Positions 7,419 through 7,953 of a stretch of 7,953 nucleotides of DNA are shown here, piece after piece; positions within the stretch are counted from its first letter, which is position 1, and the number at the start of each line of letters is the position of its first letter. A program made the position numbers and the translations under genes. Under the pieces are notes generated by a model. The model saw only the letters and a program-made list of their open reading frames with translations. It did no database searches and was not told the origin of the DNA. The DNA is from Lysobacterales bacterium (GTDB lineage Bacteria; Pseudomonadota; Gammaproteobacteria; Xanthomonadales; SZUA-36), in contig JARFQZ010000123.1 of assembly GCA_029287515.1 (NCBI GenBank), positions 1-7,953 of the forward strand. Direction: 5' to 3'.

Positions 7419-7683
7419 GCTGCACCTCCTCATCGTGCAAGCCACTGGCCACTGTGCGCTGGTACTTGTTTGACTCAATACGTTAGCGCAATTTGCCCAA
7501 TACGTGGTTGACCCATATCGGATAACACTCATTTGGTACTTGACTTTTGGAGACCGCACATGCGTTGATTGCAAGGTTTTGCGCCATTCAGGCGGAAGAT
7601 CCTGCACATCCCGAATGGGCCGGCCCTGTCTCAATCAAGAACAACTTTGACGCCTGCCTTTCCGATACGCACAACCCGTGCCG
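7419..7683 (-). other. 265-bp non-coding leader of the receptor operon
   Basis: This is the stretch between the stop of paralogue C and the start of the receptor, and it should hold the operon promoter. I see no convincing -35/-10 pair. Visible structure, given on the plus strand: two copies of TGGTACTTG (7460-7468 and 7534-7542), 74 bp apart; a 7-bp tandem repeat, GCCACTG twice, at 7441-7454; a 10-bp palindrome GGGCCGGCCC (7617-7626); and a CCATTC/GAATGG inverted pair (7584-7589 with 7613-7618) with a long loop. The spaced repeats could be an operator for a regulator outside the window, but they are short enough to be chance. There is no T-run after the palindrome, so it is not an obvious terminator for paralogue C. 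Confidence 0.4.
7425..7430 (-). promoter_or_regulatory. Perfect Shine-Dalgarno (AGGAGG) that fixes the receptor start
   Basis: AGGAGG, followed by T, lies six bases before ATG 7418 on the minus strand. It is the strongest ribosome binding site in the window. It overlaps the alternative in-frame ATG at 7433, which makes that codon an unlikely start. It contrasts with the absence of a clear site before copy A, consistent with A being translated by coupling to the receptor. Confidence 0.85.
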
Positions 7684-7953
7684 TTAATTCACGTCCTCAC
7701 AGGTCTCTGGCAGCGGCTGCCAGTCCTCAGGCACAGGGTTGTGGAAGCAGATCATTTGCAATGTCTTTTCCCGTTCAGAGGCCAGGATCGCGACCAGTTC
7801 CTGCCGCAATGAGATGAAATGCGGATGATCACGGAAGCCGTCGAAAATGGGATCGTCGAAGAATTGCAGGTCCCGGTGGCCGAATTGAACGGCCAACTCC
7901 AGAACTTCAACGACAAGTTTCGGGTCACGATCAAATGCCGCGATCATGGCGTC
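7684..7953 (-). CDS. C-terminal end of a second TolB-like/TPR family protein (paralogue C, partial)
   Basis: The last 89 residues of a gene entering from the right edge, ending at TAA 7686-7684. They align without gaps to the end of copy A: from MIAAFD against MLAAFD onward, I count about 42 identities in 87 positions. Shared landmarks are the FxDDPxF segment, LRQE, ExEKxLQ and the tail ICFHNPVPEDWQPLPETC, which keeps both cysteines of the corresponding tail of A. By homology the missing part should carry TPRs, a TolB-like domain and an N-terminal membrane domain, but none of that is in view. There is 265 bp between its stop and the receptor start, so it is probably the last gene of a preceding transcription unit, perhaps following its own receptor. 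The ATG at 7947 is internal, not a start, because the frame runs on to the window edge. Confidence 0.85.
   Translation of the reverse strand, partial: DAMIAAFDRDPKLVVEVLELAVQFGHRDLQFFDDPIFDGFRDHPHFISLRQELVAILASEREKTLQMICFHNPVPEDWQPLPETCEDVN

Noticed and set aside
7617..7626. The palindrome GGGCCGGCCC as a terminator of paralogue C.
   Set aside because: It cannot form a loop without losing central pairs, no T-run follows on the minus strand, and it lies nearly 60 bp after the stop.
7419..7634. A 72-residue N-terminal extension of the receptor frame to an ATG at 7634.
   Set aside because: The extension would bury the signal peptide, and the perfect AGGAGG lies just before ATG 7418. The added sequence looks non-coding.

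Overview
This 7.95-kb window comes from a GC-rich Gram-negative bacterium, because it encodes a complete TonB-dependent outer-membrane receptor. The combination of such a receptor with large inner-membrane-anchored TolB-like/TPR proteins suggests a gammaproteobacterium, but that placement is inference from family knowledge. Nearly everything is on the minus strand.

Reading the minus strand from the right edge: (i) 7953-7684 is the C-terminal end of a TPR-type protein (paralogue C). (ii) 7683-7419 is a 265-bp non-coding leader. (iii) 7418-4581 is a 945-aa TonB-dependent receptor with a signal peptide, a plug and a C-terminal phenylalanine. (iv) 4571-2358 is a complete 737-aa protein (paralogue A) with three predicted membrane segments, a TolB/FlgO-like domain and TPR repeats. 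It starts 9 bp after the receptor stop. (v) 2361-2011 is a truncated paralogue of A (copy B), sharing 4 bp with the end of A. (vi) 2010-1730 is an AT-rich non-coding stretch with a perfect 14-bp inverted repeat (arms 1835-1848 and 2057-2070), a 15-bp tandem duplication and a hairpin followed by a T-run. (vii) 1729-188 is a 513-aa polytopic membrane protein with a TM2 domain at its N-terminus. On the plus strand, 2-163 is the end of an unrecognised gene that converges on the TM2 gene.

The receptor, A and B look like one operon (9-bp gap, then a GTGA overlap). My reading is an envelope module in which an outer-membrane transporter is made together with an inner-membrane protein that places a TolB-like domain and TPR repeats in the periplasm. 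Three members of that protein family lie within about 6 kb, so the locus appears to have grown by tandem duplication and then decayed at copy B. The homology of B is lost within a few codons of the right arm of the inverted repeat, which ties the decay to a repeat-mediated or element-mediated rearrangement. The substrate of the receptor cannot be read from the sequence. No tRNA, rRNA, CRISPR array or transposase gene was seen.
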